Below are positions 4,482 through 5,394 of a stretch of 5,394 nt of DNA, in pieces (the first letter of the stretch is position 1; the number at the start of each line of letters is the position of its first letter). The notes under the pieces were generated by a model. The model ran no database searches and was not told the DNA's origin. It saw nothing but the letters and a program-made list of their open reading frames with translations. The translations under genes and the position numbers were made by a program. Origin of the DNA: JAISJU01 sp031555675 (lineage in GTDB: Bacteria; Bacteroidota; Bacteroidia; Bacteroidales; Paludibacteraceae); contig JAVBUB010000201.1 of the NCBI GenBank assembly GCA_031555675.1, forward strand, positions 1-5,394, written 5' to 3'.

Positions 4482-5394
4482 TTATTTTATGGTTATATGG
4501 TTTATTTTGTTTTGATACAAAGCAACGTCCAAGATCCAAGATCCGTTTTTTTCAGCAAAGCCAAGCATTTTATAATGCTCCTTTACTATTTCGTTTTTCT
4601 CTGTCGGGATATATTCACCTTTTAAATAATGGTATCCTGCTTTTTTAACGCAATCAACAATTGTATTAAGCATTAAGTTTTCCATTCCTCTTTTCAGTAC
4701 ACGGCAACTCATAAACCAGTTTTCGATAAATAAAGAATCATTATTTTCTTTATGTAGTATAATGACACCTATCAGCCCATGGTTCCCAAATTTATCTTCC
4801 AATGTAAAAGTAAATGTAATATAATCTGGATTTTCGGCCATTTTATCAATATCAGAATCAGAATAACGAACAGTTCTCAAATTAAATTGATTGGATCGTT
4901 GTGACAACTGTGCTACCCTTGGCGCATTAAATTTATTGAAAGACTCTACCAACGAATACATATCCAAGTTTTTCAGAAAATCCTCCTCATTTTTAAATTT
5001 ATTCCTGATGGCATTTCGTTGGGTTTCCTGCTGATATTGGATTGTACGGTTTGCATCTTCTGCCAAAAAACTAGCCGTTTCAAATAAATTCAACGAATAA
5101 AGATACTCTAGATATTCGGCTGGATCTTCCGGCAATTCGGGCACGCACAAATCTGGAATATTCTCCCGTACCATATTCCTTTCAAAAGGACTATCATCTA
5201 AAAAAACCATAGAGCTAAACCCTATATTCAAAATTTGTTGTATTTGTCTGATATTATCAACTTTATTATTCCAATTGGCCATAAAAACGGCAATATCGTC
5301 CAGGTGCAACACCATATCGGGATGATTCTCAAATGGTTCTTTGGCTATAGACTCGGTATTTTTACTACACACAGTCAGTATAATGCCTCTATTT
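4482..5394 (-). CDS. FkbH-like HAD-IIIC/GNAT protein, 5'-truncated
   Basis: The C-terminal 303 residues of an FkbH-like protein. The frame continues through the window edge: codons before the GTG at 5372 read N-R-G-I-I-L-T and run into V-C-S-K-N, the family's typical G-I-x-L-A-x-C-S-K-N segment, so that GTG is internal. Visible HAD parts are SKN (5366-5358) and FLDDSPFERNMVR (DD at 5198-5193), the phosphate-binding and acidic motifs. The first HAD motif with the nucleophilic Asp lies outside the window. After an Asp/Glu-rich linker (ELPEDPAEY) a GNAT-like domain carries the signatures RVAQLSQRSNQFNLRT (around 4910-4875), ENWFMSCRVLKRGMEN (SCR around 4709-4701) and a terminal YKMLGF. Characterised FkbH enzymes take 1,3-bisphosphoglycerate, remove phosphate and place a glyceryl group on an ACP; related ones may use other acids. 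The ACP gene follows 5 bp later, so loading that ACP is the likely job. Which acid is used cannot be read from this fragment. Confidence 0.9.
   Translation of the reverse strand, partial: NRGIILTVCSKNTESIAKEPFENHPDMVLHLDDIAVFMANWNNKVDNIRQIQQILNIGFSSMVFLDDSPFERNMVRENIPDLCVPELPEDPAEYLEYLYSLNLFETASFLAEDANRTIQYQQETQRNAIRNKFKNEEDFLKNLDMYSLVESFNKFNAPRVAQLSQRSNQFNLRTVRYSDSDIDKMAENPDYITFTFTLEDKFGNHGLIGVIILHKENNDSLFIENWFMSCRVLKRGMENLMLNTIVDCVKKAGYHYLKGEYIPTEKNEIVKEHYKMLGFAEKNGSWILDVALYQNKINHITIK

Noticed and set aside
4477..4539. ACP with a 21-residue N-terminal extension starting at ATG 4539
   Set aside because: The extension overlaps the end of the FkbH gene and has no ACP-like sequence; the ATG at 4476 gives a standard 79-residue ACP.
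4463..4648. Plus-strand open frame across the FkbH-ACP junction
   Set aside because: Antisense to two well-supported genes and without any motif.
5370..5372. GTG as the start of the FkbH-like gene
   Set aside because: Codons upstream of it are in frame, without a stop, and encode the conserved residues leading into C-S-K-N; the gene runs out of the window.

Overview
The window looks like chromosomal DNA of an AT-rich Bacteroidota bacterium, most likely order Bacteroidales. Four things point that way: a DUF5606-type protein, a bS16 ribosomal protein with a long Ala/Glu/Lys-rich tail, no Shine-Dalgarno sequences ahead of the genes, and a TAnnTTTG-type -7 promoter element upstream of rpsP. The genus cannot be fixed from the sequence alone.

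Layout, left to right. A 5'-truncated DUF5606-type gene on the plus strand (1-358) converges on a TetR/AcrR-family regulator on the minus strand (411-992). A perfect 18-bp hairpin at 373-411 lies between them and reaches the first base of the tetR stop codon. Upstream of tetR, on the same minus strand, lies rpsP (1105-1647), with its own promoter (1694-1701) and its own hairpin terminator (1051-1089). No gap without a gene exceeds about 150 bp. The longest, 1648-1793, holds the rpsP promoter and leader and a weak candidate terminator for the operon behind it.

The rest (1794-5394, all minus strand) is one tightly packed operon. In transcription order it is: an FkbH-like HAD/GNAT protein (cut by the window edge), a 79-residue acyl carrier protein, an AlgI/DltB-like MBOAT membrane O-acyltransferase, and a membrane-anchored SGNH-like protein. 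Gaps between genes are 5, 19 and 3 nt. Other genes may precede fkbH outside the window.

The main point of interest is that this operon has the same division of labour as the Gram-positive D-alanylation system: DltA loads carrier DltC, MBOAT DltB moves the acyl group across the membrane, and DltD acts outside. Here an FkbH-type enzyme takes the place of the adenylating DltA. Characterised FkbH proteins make glyceryl-ACP from 1,3-bisphosphoglycerate. The inferred function is therefore carrier-protein-dependent transfer of a small acyl group, with glycerate as the leading guess, onto a periplasmic or cell-surface glycan. The parts are clear from the sequence; the substrate and acceptor are inference.
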